Shown here: one piece after another, positions 33,919 to 43,055 of the stretch
Layout: every line of letters starts with the position of its first letter
Position numbering within the stretch: the stretch's first letter is position 1
Source of the DNA: Desulfovermiculus sp041686195
GTDB lineage: Bacteria; Desulfobacterota; Desulfovibrionia; Desulfovibrionales; Desulfothermaceae
Length of the DNA: 54,559 nt
Direction of reading: 5' to 3'
NCBI GenBank assembly: GCA_041686195.1
Contig: JAWLEI010000015.1
Span: forward strand, 1-54,559
Position numbers and translations under genes: made by a program
The notes under the pieces: model-generated
The model's input: the letters and a program-made list of their open reading frames with translations, nothing else
Told to the model about the DNA's origin: nothing
The model's database searches: none

Positions 33919-34680
33919 TTACCTGACCGCAAAGACTCCGCTCATATTTTTCTCCAGAAGTTCTAAGACAAAATCTGCTGTTATGGCAAAAAGTGCTGCA
34001 AGCACTGAGCCCTGAAGGATAAAAGCCGGGTTATCGGACGCCAGGCCGGTAATAATCGGTGCCCCAAGTCCACCAGCACCTATAGTGGCCCCAATGGTTG
34101 CCGTACCAATGTTGATGACCACCGAAATCTTGATGCCAGCCATTATCACCGGCAAAGCAAGAGGAAATTCAACCCACCACAACCTTTGCCATTCGGTCAT
34201 ACCCATTCCTGTGGCCGATTCCCCAACTTCAGGAGCCACAGATTGAAGGCCGGTGATGGTATTGCGAACAATCGGCAAGAGCCCGTAAAGGAAAAGGGCA
34301 ATAATTGTCGGCTCGGCCCCGAACCCCACTGCCGGCACGGCCAAAGCCAGGACAGCCACAGGGGGGAAAGTTTGTCCAATGGAAACCAGGCTATTCACAG
34401 TCGGCAAAAAATCGCGCCCTGCGCTTCGGGTCACGAACACCCCAAGGGCCACACCGACACAAATGGATAAAAAACTGGAAATGGAGACCATGACCAGATG
34501 CTGCCAAATAAGTCGCCACAGTCCGATTCTGGTATATAGATAATCTTCAAGACCAGGGTAAACAGGAGAGAGCAGCAATTCCCATACCCCGTCCCAAGAG
34601 GCAAGAATAACCAGGATCAGCACCGGGGAAAAGAGCACTGCGGCTTGCTTATATCCGGCTCGCATCCATCGTCCCGGCAT
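33919..34680 (-). CDS. Osmoprotectant ABC importer permease (YehW-like)
   Basis: 253 residues with about six helices. The binding-protein-dependent permease loop is TITGLQSVAPEVGESATGMGMTEWQRLWWVEFPLALPVI (about 140-178, read in parts: ESATGMGMTEWQ, EFPLALPVIMAG). This is characteristic of OpuC/YehW-type glycine-betaine/choline permeases. It is the last gene of a four-gene minus-strand operon and starts two bases after the ATPase stop. With the 387-residue partner it forms the membrane channel. Confidence 0.88.
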   Translation of the reverse strand: MPGRWMRAGYKQAAVLFSPVLILVILASWDGVWELLLSPVYPGLEDYLYTRIGLWRLIWQHLVMVSISSFLSICVGVALGVFVTRSAGRDFLPTVNSLVSIGQTFPPVAVLALAVPAVGFGAEPTIIALFLYGLLPIVRNTITGLQSVAPEVGESATGMGMTEWQRLWWVEFPLALPVIMAGIKISVVINIGTATIGATIGAGGLGAPIITGLASDNPAFILQGSVLAALFAITADFVLELLEKNMSGVFAVR

Positions 34681-34682
34681 GA

Positions 34683-35783
34683 TTAGGATTGCAGAACATC
34701 AGCAAGGCGAATTTCCCCCTGGACCTTATACTCCTGATCAACGACCGGCAGACAGACAACGCCCTGTTGCACAAACATGGACAAAGCCTGTTTCAGACTT
34801 GAACTGGCGAAAACAGAAAAATCGGTGGGATCAATGCACACAAGATCCCTGTCCATGCAAGGGCTTTTTTCATGCATGCTATTTCCATCGATCCAACCCA
34901 CGATGCGTCCGTCTGATTCAGTCACCCACAGATACCGGGAACAGTCTCTATTTTCCATTTTTCCAAGTTTTTTTTCCACAACCTCTTGTGGAGCTTGGCG
35001 ATCCACCCATGGGGCCGGATGAACAAAATCTTTGGCCCTGAGACGGGAAAGCCTTTTCAGGGCCCTGTCCAAACCCACAAACCTCTTCACAAAGGAGTCG
35101 GCCGGAGATGACAGGATGACTTCCGGAGGAGCATATTGCACCAATGTGCCGTCGCGGAGAAGAGCCACTTTCGAACCAAGGCGAACGGCCTCGTCAATAT
35201 CATGCGTCACAAAAACAACTGTTTTATTGAGCTCACTTTGAATATCGAGAAATTGATTTTGCAGATTTTCTCGGCTGATAGGGTCCAGAGCTCCGAACGG
35301 CTCGTCCATGAGCAAGATGTCAGGGTCTGCAGCCAGGGCCCGGGCAACCCCGACTCGCTGGGCCTCCCCTCCGGAAAGTTTTGCCGGCTTTTTTGCAGCG
35401 TATTCATTCGGGGCCAGTCCTAAAAGATCCAATAAATCCATAGCCCTTTTAGTGGCTTTTGTATCATCCCAGCCCAGGAGCCGGGGAACCACCTTAATAT
35501 TCTCCTTGACCGTCATATGGGGAAACAGGCCAATGCTTTGAATGACATATCCCATACTCCGCCGGAGCTTCTCAGGCTGCAGACTGCGAACATCCTGGCC
35601 CTTCACCGTGATCCGTCCATTTGAGGGTTCAACCATGCGGTTTATCATTTTCAGAGTAGTACTTTTCCCGCATCCGGACGGACCGATCAGGCAACAAAAA
35701 TCGCCCTGGTCCACTGTCAGACTCAAGTTACGGACAGCGAAGAACTCACCGAAAATCTTGTCTATATTCTCAAGGACAATCAT
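34683..35783 (-). CDS. Osmoprotectant ABC importer ATPase with CBS-like tail (YehX/OpuCA-like)
   Basis: 366 residues. Walker A GPSGCGKSTT (34-43), signature LSGGEAQRVGVARAL (about 136), Walker B ILLMDEPFGALD (about 157) and VTHDIDEAVRLG are intact. The C-terminal part (about 245-366) has CBS-like repeats (VVDQEYKVQGEIRLADVL) that in OpuA/OpuC ATPases sense ionic strength or nucleotides. Its start overlaps the stop of the 387-residue permease by four bases. E. coli YehX lacks most of this tail, so the ATPase is closer to OpuCA. Confidence 0.9.
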   Translation of the reverse strand: MIVLENIDKIFGEFFAVRNLSLTVDQGDFCCLIGPSGCGKSTTLKMINRMVEPSNGRITVKGQDVRSLQPEKLRRSMGYVIQSIGLFPHMTVKENIKVVPRLLGWDDTKATKRAMDLLDLLGLAPNEYAAKKPAKLSGGEAQRVGVARALAADPDILLMDEPFGALDPISRENLQNQFLDIQSELNKTVVFVTHDIDEAVRLGSKVALLRDGTLVQYAPPEVILSSPADSFVKRFVGLDRALKRLSRLRAKDFVHPAPWVDRQAPQEVVEKKLGKMENRDCSRYLWVTESDGRIVGWIDGNSMHEKSPCMDRDLVCIDPTDFSVFASSSLKQALSMFVQQGVVCLPVVDQEYKVQGEIRLADVLQS

Positions 35784-36943
35784 TGTGAGATTTCAAAATG
35801 TACAAGTTTAATAACAAGCTGTAAAAATTGATCTGCAACCACGGCCAGGGTTATGGTCGGAACGGCCCCAAGTAGGACCAAATCCGTGGCCGCCTGACCA
35901 AGACCCTGAAAAATAAACACCCCGAACCCGCCGGCCCCAATAAGCGCTGCAACTGCAGTATTTCCAACATTCTGAACAGTTGCGATTCGAAGTCCGTTTA
36001 AAATAATCGGTGCGGCTATGGGCAGTTCTACTCGGAAAAACATTGCCGTCCGGCTCATCCCCATCCCTTGACCAGCTTCCAAAACGCCTTCATGTAAGGT
36101 GTCAAAGCCGGAGAAGGTATTCCGAACAATGGGCAGGAGAGAATACAGGGTAAGGGCAATAACCGCCGGAGCCCATCCGATTCCTCCTATTTGGAATTGA
36201 CGAAGCACCGGGAAGTGAGCTGCAAAAAAGGCCAGGGGAGCGATCAAAAGACCAAATAAAGCCAGACTGGGCACGGTCTGGACGATATTAAGAATGGAAA
36301 ATGCACTGACCCGCAATTTCTCTTGTTTGAAAAGCAGAACTCCCAGGGGGAACCCCAGCAAAGCGGCACAACCCACAGACATACCGGTTATAAAAAGATG
36401 TGCTTTGAACTCGGCAAAAAAACGTCCGCTCCGATTGGCGAATTCCAGCACTAAAGATAAATCATTGAGCTGCCCACCCAGGCCAAGGCATACAAGCCCC
36501 ATGACGAAGGCAACAGCCAGGAACAGCCGATACCAGGCAACTGCTCCAAGCCGCTGGTACATATCATCAAAAACGATAAATAAACCCAAAAAGGCTATCC
36601 ACAGGCTTGAACCTATGGAAACCCGGGTAAAAGGTCCGCCGGATTCCATGAACAAAGAGGCTGTCGTACCTTGAGCCCACAAAAGAGCCAATATCATAAG
36701 GGGAGGCAGCATCGTACCCGCAAGTGCCCGTTTGCGCGTGGGAAAAAGCGCAACAAGCGTCAGACAAAGAAAACCGGCACCCAGGAGTCCCCATTGCCAG
36801 GCAGGTAATGCTTCAAAAACAGACAAGCTCTGGCCTGAGGCTAAACGGTTCGGTCTGTTAATGACAAAATCACCCAGGACGAATCCAATAAGGCCGATAA
36901 TGACACCGAACAGACCGACTTTGGACGACTCGTTTTTTGGCAA
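35780..36943 (-). CDS. Osmoprotectant ABC importer permease, long form (YehY-like)
   Basis: 387 residues with an extra N-terminal block of about four helices before the permease core, as in E. coli YehY (about 385). The core loop is NTFSGFDTLHEGVLEAGQGMGMSRTAMFFRVELPIA (in parts: LEAGQGMGMSRTAM, VELPIAAPIIL). The start appears to be TTG at 36943, five bases after AGGTGG; no nearby ATG fits. The stop overlaps the ATPase start by ATGA. It belongs to the operon 37882 to 33919. Confidence 0.87.
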   Translation of the reverse strand: MPKNESSKVGLFGVIIGLIGFVLGDFVINRPNRLASGQSLSVFEALPAWQWGLLGAGFLCLTLVALFPTRKRALAGTMLPPLMILALLWAQGTTASLFMESGGPFTRVSIGSSLWIAFLGLFIVFDDMYQRLGAVAWYRLFLAVAFVMGLVCLGLGGQLNDLSLVLEFANRSGRFFAEFKAHLFITGMSVGCAALLGFPLGVLLFKQEKLRVSAFSILNIVQTVPSLALFGLLIAPLAFFAAHFPVLRQFQIGGIGWAPAVIALTLYSLLPIVRNTFSGFDTLHEGVLEAGQGMGMSRTAMFFRVELPIAAPIILNGLRIATVQNVGNTAVAALIGAGGFGVFIFQGLGQAATDLVLLGAVPTITLAVVADQFLQLVIKLVHFEISQ

Positions 36944-36955
36944 CGGACCACCTGG

Positions 36956-37882
36956 CTATAAGAAGTTATTTTCTGCTAAAAATTCTTTGGCCACTTTCCG
37001 CGGATTTCGTCCGCCGATGGCAATTTGTGAATTGAGCTTTTGCAAAGTCTGCTGCGAGAGAGCTTTAAATACCGGAGCAAGTATCTTTTCAATCTGCGGA
37101 TGGGTATCAAGGGCATCTTTTCGAACCACCGGTGTGGGAGCATAGACCGGCTGCACGCCTTTGACATCTTCAAGCAAAGTCAGGCCAAGGGCAGAGAGAG
37201 CACCATCCGTACCAAAGGCCATGGCCGTATTCACCCCGCTGGTTCCGCGAGCCGCCGCCTTTTCAGTCTGGGCGGTATTACAACCGGAAAAAACGACCAT
37301 CTCACTATCCTCTATGGTAAAACCGTAGGCTTTTTGAAAAGCGGGCAAAGCATCCTGCCGGGTCACAAATTCTTCACAGGCCGCCAGCTTTACTTCGCCC
37401 CCGCCATTTATAAATCGTGCAAAATCAGCGAGAGTTTCCAGGTCATTTTTTTCGGCAACTTCTCCCCGCACCGCCAAGGCCCAGGTATTGTCCGCAGGTG
37501 CGGGAGTCAGCCATATCAGCTTGTTATTTTCATAATCAAGCTCTTTGACCTTCTGATAAGCCTGATCATAATTCTTCCATATATCAGAATCCTGTCCACT
37601 GAAGAAAAAGGCTCCATTGCCCGTGTATTCCGGATAGATATCAATCTCACCCGCAATAATTGCCTTACGGACAATCGGCGTAGGGCCAAATTCAGTTTTA
37701 TCCTTTACAGCGATTCCATTTTTTTCAAGCATCAAAAAAATCATCTGCCCCAATAGAGCCCCTTCGGTATCGATTTTGGAACCAACTGTGACATTTTTTT
37801 CCTGTTCTGCCCGGACCTGATGCCCACCTGAGGCACTCATCAGCAAAAAAACTGCAATCAAAATAATACAATATTTACGCAT
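36956..37882 (-). CDS. Osmoprotectant-binding periplasmic protein (OsmF/OpuCC-like)
   Basis: 308 residues with a signal peptide (YCIILIAVFLLMSASGG, cut near 25). The mature protein matches the OpuAC family: VGSKIDTEGALLGQMIFLML, GEIDIYPEYTGNGAFFF and the hinge region FINGGGEVKLAACEEFV. No lipobox Cys is present, so it is soluble in the periplasm. The gene order binding protein, long permease, ATPase, short permease is the order of E. coli yehZYXW. The ligand is probably a betaine-type compound; YehZ binds such ligands weakly, so affinity cannot be inferred. AGGAGGGG precedes ATG. Confidence 0.88.
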   Translation of the reverse strand: MRKYCIILIAVFLLMSASGGHQVRAEQEKNVTVGSKIDTEGALLGQMIFLMLEKNGIAVKDKTEFGPTPIVRKAIIAGEIDIYPEYTGNGAFFFSGQDSDIWKNYDQAYQKVKELDYENNKLIWLTPAPADNTWALAVRGEVAEKNDLETLADFARFINGGGEVKLAACEEFVTRQDALPAFQKAYGFTIEDSEMVVFSGCNTAQTEKAAARGTSGVNTAMAFGTDGALSALGLTLLEDVKGVQPVYAPTPVVRKDALDTHPQIEKILAPVFKALSQQTLQKLNSQIAIGGRNPRKVAKEFLAENNFL

Positions 37883-38063
37883 AGTTCCCCTCCTCTGCTA
37901 TATTTTATACATTCGTGTGCTTGAGGGTTGCTCTCATATCCTGGTTTATGAATCTTTATTTTCGCACTCCATGCATCAATCCATCATAGTTCAGAGGACC
38001 ATTTCCAGCAAGACCATGGCCAGCCCACGGTTATTCTGTTCTCAGGTGTAAGGCTCCAGAAGG

Positions 38064-38148
38064 AGTCAGGTTTCAGCTTTGCCTCCGGCAAACCTGAACT
38101 ATTTTATCCCAAAGCGGGCAAAAAAAGAAAACATTTGCCGGATTGATC
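38064..38148 (+). repeat. Intergenic repeat, copy 5
   Basis: TTCAGCTTTGCC-TCC-GGCAAACCTGAA (38072-38098, one mismatch) followed by ATCCCAAAGCGGGCAAAAAA and CATTTGCCGGATTGATCA. The same hairpin-plus-tail unit occurs at 48931-49007 and inverted at 481-558. It lies in the 541-base gap between the divergently transcribed osmoprotectant operon and the TPP-enzyme cluster. Other parts of the gap show no gene; the stretch 38210-38330 has no recognised feature. Confidence 0.75.
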
Positions 38149-38353
38149 AGTGATGAAACATCTCAACAGAACTACAATAGAATTAAAATTGAGTGGGATA
38201 TAACCTCAGCTGTCAGGGTGGGGGCAGTCCTAGGCGTCTTTCGCCACGCGTCTGCGCGTGACTGCAGGTCACAGACAGCAAAGCCAATACTGTACAAGCT
38301 AACTTCTAGATTCTTGACAGCATTCCCAAGTCATGGATAAAGTTTCATTATAT

Positions 38354-38383
38354 TTGACAAAATTACTCATCAAATAGTTATAT
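38354..38383 (+). promoter_or_regulatory. Candidate sigma70 promoter of the TPP/FAD/TRAP cluster
   Basis: TTGACA (38354-38359), 18-base spacer, TTATAT (38378-38383), 40 bases before the start codon of the TPP enzyme. A second TTGACA at 38313 has a poorer partner. The region is AT-rich compared with its neighbours. Confidence 0.5.
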
Positions 38384-38423
38384 TTTTAAAGAAGATACAA
38401 CGATTACTGCAAAGGAGAGGGCT

Positions 38424-40151
38424 ATGACTGGGGCAGAAGTGCTTGTTGAAATGCTGAAATGCTACAGGGTGGATACGATGTTCGGGGTTCCGGGAGATAC
38501 CAGCATTCCGCTCTATGAAGCCTTGCACGCAGCCTCAGGGGCTATCCGACACGTCATGGCCAGAGATGAACGCTCAAGTGCTTTTATGGCCGACACCTAT
38601 GCCCGGCTTTCACACAAGCCAGGGGTCTGCGAATGCCCGAGCGGAGCCGGTCCTCTCTACATCCTCCCGGGTGTGGCCGAAGCCGACGCCTCTTCCATCC
38701 CTCTTGTGGTCTTTACTTCAGATATTCCCCTGGCAGGTGAAGGCAAAAAAACCATTACCGAGCTGGACTGTCAGAAACTCTTCGAGCCGGTCACTAAATG
38801 GTCCCACCTGGTCAAGGATGGGGCCCGAATCCCGGAAATCGTCAGACGGGCTTTCCGGGTGGCCACTTCCGGACGGCCCGGGGCGGTCCACCTGGCCCTG
38901 CCTCAGGAAGTGCTTACTGAAGAATTTCCCGGAACGGAGCTGGACATTTACAGCGAAGAGGAGTGCTCGGTCTATCCGGCCTATCGCACCCGAGGCAGCC
39001 GGGATAAGCATGAGAAGGTCTGCTCCGTACTCATGCAGGCCAAAAGTCCGGTGATCATCGCCGGAGGCGGAACCAAACACTCTCAGGCCTCTCAGGAGAT
39101 CCTGGAGCTGGCTGAGCTTTTACATGCCCCGGTGGTGACCACCATTTCCGGACAGGGGATCATGCCCGACGAACATGGGCTGGCTATGGGAGTGATAGGA
39201 GACAACGGCTATCATCCGCACGCCCACCAGGCAGTAGAAGAGGGAGACGTCCTGCTGTATGTCGGGTGCAAGCTGGGCTCGGTCTCCACCATCAAGTGGA
39301 CCCTGCCCTCGTTCAAGCCGGGGCGGAAGATCCTGCAGATCGACCTGGATCCGGAACTGCTGTCCAATAATTATAAAAACGAGATCAGTGTGGCCGGAGA
39401 CGCCAGACTGGTTTTACGGGACATCGTCTCCCTTCTGGCCGAAAAAAAATTTCAGGCTCGATCCTCCGGCTGGGTGGACGGCTTGAACCGGTCCAGATCC
39501 GAGTTTTGGGAGCGCTCCATAGGCTCCTTCCAGGCCGGAGCTGTTCAGCTCAAGCCCCAGGAGGTGGTTTTCGCCCTGAATGAGCATCTCAAAGATCAGG
39601 CCATCATCATTGCCGACGCCGGCACACCGACACCCTTCATAACCCGATTCCTGAAACTGTCCCATCCGGAGTCCAACTTCATCATCCCCAGGGCCTATGG
39701 AGGCTTGGGCTATGCCATTCCGGCCCTGGTCGGGGCGTATCGGGCCTGTTCCCAAGCCATATTGGTCGGGCTCTTCGGAGACGGCAGCCTGGGCATGTCA
39801 GCCGGGGAGCTGGAGACCCTGAGCCGGCTGCAGATCCCGGCTGTTTTGATCCATTTCAATAACGGCTCTTTCGGCTGGATCAAGGCTCTGCAGGCCCTGC
39901 ACAGCCAGGAGAGGTACTTTTCGGTAGACTTCACGCCAGGAGATCCGGCACAAGTCGCCCGGGGATTCGGCCTTGAGGCCGTGCGCGTTCAAACAGCACA
40001 AGAGCTCAAGGCCGGTTTGCAGCAGGCCTTTGCCTGCCGAAGGCCTTTTTTTCTGGATGTTCTCTCGGAGCCGGAAGTATCAGAAATGCCGCCGGTCTAT
40101 TCCTGGGAAAAGGCGGCTCAAAAACACAAAAAACCCGAAGTGCATACTTAA
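38424..40151 (+). CDS. Thiamine-diphosphate enzyme, acetolactate-synthase-like, substrate unknown
   Basis: 575 residues with the three domains of the acetolactate synthase/pyruvate oxidase superfamily. The N-terminal domain has VDTMFGVPGD, the activating Glu in MARDERSSAFMADTYARLS (about 45-63) and CECPSGAGPLYILPGVAEA. The middle domain has PVIIAGGGTKHS. The C-terminal ThDP/Mg motif is GLFGDGSLGMSAGELETLS...HFNNGSFG (about 452-485, GDG through NN). The consensus CHEQGA is replaced by ARDERSS, which sets it apart from biosynthetic acetolactate synthase, and it lacks the AHEVNAG pattern of sulfoacetaldehyde acetyltransferase. It probably cleaves or condenses a 2-oxo acid. It is the first gene of a cluster with an FAD oxidoreductase 33 bases downstream. 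AAGGAGAGG precedes ATG. Confidence 0.8.
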   Translation: MTGAEVLVEMLKCYRVDTMFGVPGDTSIPLYEALHAASGAIRHVMARDERSSAFMADTYARLSHKPGVCECPSGAGPLYILPGVAEADASSIPLVVFTSDIPLAGEGKKTITELDCQKLFEPVTKWSHLVKDGARIPEIVRRAFRVATSGRPGAVHLALPQEVLTEEFPGTELDIYSEEECSVYPAYRTRGSRDKHEKVCSVLMQAKSPVIIAGGGTKHSQASQEILELAELLHAPVVTTISGQGIMPDEHGLAMGVIGDNGYHPHAHQAVEEGDVLLYVGCKLGSVSTIKWTLPSFKPGRKILQIDLDPELLSNNYKNEISVAGDARLVLRDIVSLLAEKKFQARSSGWVDGLNRSRSEFWERSIGSFQAGAVQLKPQEVVFALNEHLKDQAIIIADAGTPTPFITRFLKLSHPESNFIIPRAYGGLGYAIPALVGAYRACSQAILVGLFGDGSLGMSAGELETLSRLQIPAVLIHFNNGSFGWIKALQALHSQERYFSVDFTPGDPAQVARGFGLEAVRVQTAQELKAGLQQAFACRRPFFLDVLSEPEVSEMPPVYSWEKAAQKHKKPEVHT

Positions 40152-40184
40152 GACCGTAAACTTTCCAGATATGAGGTGAAGACA

Positions 40185-41459
40185 ATGAAAGCAATCGTGG
40201 TTGGGGGAGGATGGGCCGGATGCGCCGCTTCTTTGGCGGCCAGGAAACAGGGGATGGATGTTGTCCTCGTGGAGAGAACGGACATGCTCCTGGGCACCGG
40301 TTTGGTGGGCGGGATCATGCGCAACAACGGCCGGTATACGGCCACTGAAGAGCTCACGGCCATGGGAGGCGGAGATCTTTTTGCCCTTATCGATCAAAAT
40401 CTCGTACACCAGAACATTGATTTCCCAGGGCACAGTCATGCCGATCTGTATAATATCGCCCATATTGAACCGGTGATCAGAAATTTCCTTGCGAAGAACG
40501 GGGTACACATATCCTTACACACCAGGATATCCGACGTGCGGATGCAGGAGACTCGAATCTATGAGCTGGCGGGCAAGAAAGAAGGGCAGGATTTTGAGAT
40601 CACAGGGGATGTTTTCATCGACACCACCGGCACAGCCGGAGGCCCTGCCAACTGCACCAAGTTCGGCAATGGCTGCGTGATGTGCGTTCTGCGCTGCCAT
40701 TCCTTCGGAGGCAGGGTCAGTCTGACAGCCAAGGCCGGGGTTCAGGAGATGGTGGGCCGCAAAGACAGTCAGACCGGAGCCTTCAGCGGGTCGTGCAAGC
40801 TACTTAAGGAGTCTCTGGCTCCTGAATTGCAGCAGCGTCTCCAGGACACAGGTGTGGCTGTGGTGCCCATTCCCGACGCAAAGAGACTGCAGGGCAAGCT
40901 TGGGCTTAAGGCCTGCCAGCAGTATGCCCTCTCAGCATATGAGGACAATATCGTCCTTTTGGATACCGGGCACGCCAAGTTGATGAGCCCCTTCTTTCCC
41001 CTGGAGGCCCTCAGAGAAATTCCCGGTCTGGAGCATGCCAGGTATGAAGATCCATATGCAGGGGGACTGGGGAATTCCGTCCGTTTTGTGGCCATGGCCC
41101 CCAGGAACGATGCCTTGAAGGTTCAGGCGGTGGATAATCTCTTCTGCGCCGGAGAAAAGGCCGGGCTGCTGGTCGGACATACAGAAGCCATTTGTACAGG
41201 CACCCTGGCCGGATTCAATGCGGCCAGGTATGCGGCTGGCCAAGATCCCCTGATCCTCTCGGACTCTCTGGCCATAGGAGATGCTGTATCCCATGTCCGC
41301 AGACAGATGCAGGAGGAAGGCCGACTGGAACAGAAGTTCACCTTTTCCGGCTCGGTTCTTTTGCAGCGGATGAGAGAGCGAGGCCTGTACACAACAGATA
41401 CCAAGACCATTGCGGACCGGGTAGAAAAAGCCGGGCTGAGCAGGATCTTTGCCGATTAA
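40185..41459 (+). CDS. FAD-dependent oxidoreductase, GidA/TrmFO-like fold
   Basis: 424 residues. The start chosen is ATG 40185, five bases after GAGGTGA; a GTG lies three codons earlier. The N-terminal FAD-binding Rossmann motif is VVGGGWAGCAASLAA with the acidic end VVLVER (about 5-32). The C-terminal FAD segment NLFCAGEKAGLLVGHTEAI and CTGTLAGFNAARYAAG (about 322-358) recalls GidA/TrmFO-like flavoproteins. A CVMCVLRC (C-x2-C-x3-C) group near 167 is unusual and could bind metal or act in redox. As the neighbour of a TPP enzyme and a permease, it may oxidise the imported substrate or its product. It is not one of the tRNA-modifying enzymes, which are longer or use folate motifs. Confidence 0.72.
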   Translation: MKAIVVGGGWAGCAASLAARKQGMDVVLVERTDMLLGTGLVGGIMRNNGRYTATEELTAMGGGDLFALIDQNLVHQNIDFPGHSHADLYNIAHIEPVIRNFLAKNGVHISLHTRISDVRMQETRIYELAGKKEGQDFEITGDVFIDTTGTAGGPANCTKFGNGCVMCVLRCHSFGGRVSLTAKAGVQEMVGRKDSQTGAFSGSCKLLKESLAPELQQRLQDTGVAVVPIPDAKRLQGKLGLKACQQYALSAYEDNIVLLDTGHAKLMSPFFPLEALREIPGLEHARYEDPYAGGLGNSVRFVAMAPRNDALKVQAVDNLFCAGEKAGLLVGHTEAICTGTLAGFNAARYAAGQDPLILSDSLAIGDAVSHVRRQMQEEGRLEQKFTFSGSVLLQRMRERGLYTTDTKTIADRVEKAGLSRIFAD

Positions 41460-41548
41460 TCCCGCGCCGTCCCCGGAATCGAGGTGCAGGTCCTGAATGC
41501 TTGCGCGGTGGGGGATCTGCTCAATATGGAAGACCAAGGAGGTTGAGG

Positions 41549-42937
41549 ATGGGAATCGAACATTGGCTCTATCTTACCGGGGTCGTGGTGGTGGTCTTGA
41601 CCATGATCATGCGCAGGAATGTGGTCATTCCCTGCGTTGCGTTTACCTTTGTCATAGGACTCACCTATAAGAGCAGCTTTGTCGGAGCCATGCAGACGGT
41701 ATTCACTGCCAGTTTAGTGGCCGGTACTGGACTATTCAATATATTCCTGATCATCGGGATTATGTTGGCCCTTCTCCGGGCGGTGGAACGGGAAGGAGCG
41801 GACCGTTTACTGGTCGTGCCCCTGAAAAAAATCATGCGTACTCCTCTGACCAGCTATCTGGTGATTATTGTCGCCACCACACTGATTTCCCTGTTCTTCT
41901 GGCCGACTCCAGCCGCACCATTGCTCGGAGCACTGCTCATTCCGGTGGCGGTCAGGGTGGGATTGCCCCCGATATTGGGGGCCATGGCCTTAGCCTTGGC
42001 CGGACAGGGCATGACCCTGGCTGCGGACACCATCATTCAGGGAGCACCGGGGCTTACGGCCAAGGCTGCCGGGGTGCCCATAAATATGGTGACCATGAAA
42101 ACCACTATCCTCTCTTTCATCGCTGGAGTCATCGCCATAACCTTGGGCTGGTTGATGAACAAAAAAGAACTTAAAGATTTTGATCCGGAAGCCTCGGCGG
42201 CCGAGTTTCTGACCGGAGCGGATCAGAGACAGGACGAGAAAGCCGCGGGGACGGTACGAAGCGGAAAGGCCAAGACCCTGGCCTGGATCATGAGCATCGG
42301 GTTCCTGGTGGTCATCGTCTCCATGTTCGCCTTTGATATCAAAGGCGGGGAATCCTCCGCCCTGCTCGGTGGCATGGCCATTTTGATCATCTCCATTGCC
42401 GCCCTTATCAGCGACGGCTTCGGAGGTCTGGACAAAGTAGCGGACTATATTGCCGAGGGACTTGTTTTCGCCTTTAAAATAATGGGCCCGATCATTCCCA
42501 TCGCCGGGTTCTTTTTCATGGGCAGCCCGGAGTCTGCTCCGGAGATTCTGGGTCCTGATGCTCCGGGGTTTCTCTTCGATTTCGGAAAAAGCGTCGCCGA
42601 AGTCATTCCTCCCACCGGCTTTGCCTCAGCTTTCGGCATCCTCATTCTCGGGGCCATCACCGGACTGGACGGCTCCGGGTTCTCCGGATTGCCGGTTACC
42701 GGGACTCTGGCCGCCGCCCTGGCTGGAGGAGATACCAATGTTGCGGCCACCCTCGGGGCCATCGGCCAGCAGGGGGCGATATGGTTCGGCGGAGGAGCCC
42801 TCGTAGCCTGGAGCTCTCTGGTGGCTGTGGCCGGCATCTGTGGAGTGGACGTTCTCTATCTGGTCCGAAAGAATCTGGTGCCGGTGATCACAGGCCTGAT
42901 CATCAGCACTTTATGTGCTGTTTTGTTCATGATGTGA
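41549..42937 (+). CDS. Membrane permease of uncharacterised type
   Basis: 462 residues from ATG 41549, which follows AAGGAGG; the open frame upstream is a shadow of the FAD gene. About 11-12 hydrophobic helices. Repeated features are ISLFFWPTPAAPLLGALLIP (about 112-131), ALAGQGMTLAADTIIQGAPGL (about 149-168, in part) and in the second half PPTGFASAFGILILGAITGL and LPVTGTLAAALAGGDTNVAA. Paired Pro/Gly-rich re-entrant loops like these occur in ion-transporter-superfamily carriers (CitMHS/DctM/GntP-like). I recall similar hypothetical permeases in Bacillota but no assigned substrate. It probably imports or exports the compound handled by the TPP and FAD enzymes. Confidence 0.65.
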   Translation: MGIEHWLYLTGVVVVVLTMIMRRNVVIPCVAFTFVIGLTYKSSFVGAMQTVFTASLVAGTGLFNIFLIIGIMLALLRAVEREGADRLLVVPLKKIMRTPLTSYLVIIVATTLISLFFWPTPAAPLLGALLIPVAVRVGLPPILGAMALALAGQGMTLAADTIIQGAPGLTAKAAGVPINMVTMKTTILSFIAGVIAITLGWLMNKKELKDFDPEASAAEFLTGADQRQDEKAAGTVRSGKAKTLAWIMSIGFLVVIVSMFAFDIKGGESSALLGGMAILIISIAALISDGFGGLDKVADYIAEGLVFAFKIMGPIIPIAGFFFMGSPESAPEILGPDAPGFLFDFGKSVAEVIPPTGFASAFGILILGAITGLDGSGFSGLPVTGTLAAALAGGDTNVAATLGAIGQQGAIWFGGGALVAWSSLVAVAGICGVDVLYLVRKNLVPVITGLIISTLCAVLFMM

Positions 42938-42950
42938 GAAAATGAGTATA

Positions 42951-42979
42951 TTGACAACTCCCTGGAAGAAAAGTAAAAA
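42951..42979 (+). promoter_or_regulatory. Weak promoter candidate before the aminotransferase
   Basis: TTGACA (42951-42956), 17-base spacer, TAAAAA (42974-42979), in the 118-base gap between the permease and aminotransferase genes. The -35 is perfect, the -10 poor. It suggests that aminotransferase and TRAP genes may have their own transcript. Confidence 0.3.
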
Positions 42980-43055
42980 GAAATACTGTCAAAATCCCCA
43001 TAGTACAGCTTATTGAGCTGTGATTGCGTGCCTTACTTTAAACCAGGAAGGAACT

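Noticed and set aside
38424..40151. Call as sulfoacetaldehyde acetyltransferase (Xsc) with the aminotransferase as taurine aminotransferase
   Set aside because: Attractive because TRAP importers can carry taurine, but the AHEVNAG-type N-terminal pattern of Xsc is absent and the aminotransferase is closer to HemL-like proteins; no phosphotransacetylase is near.
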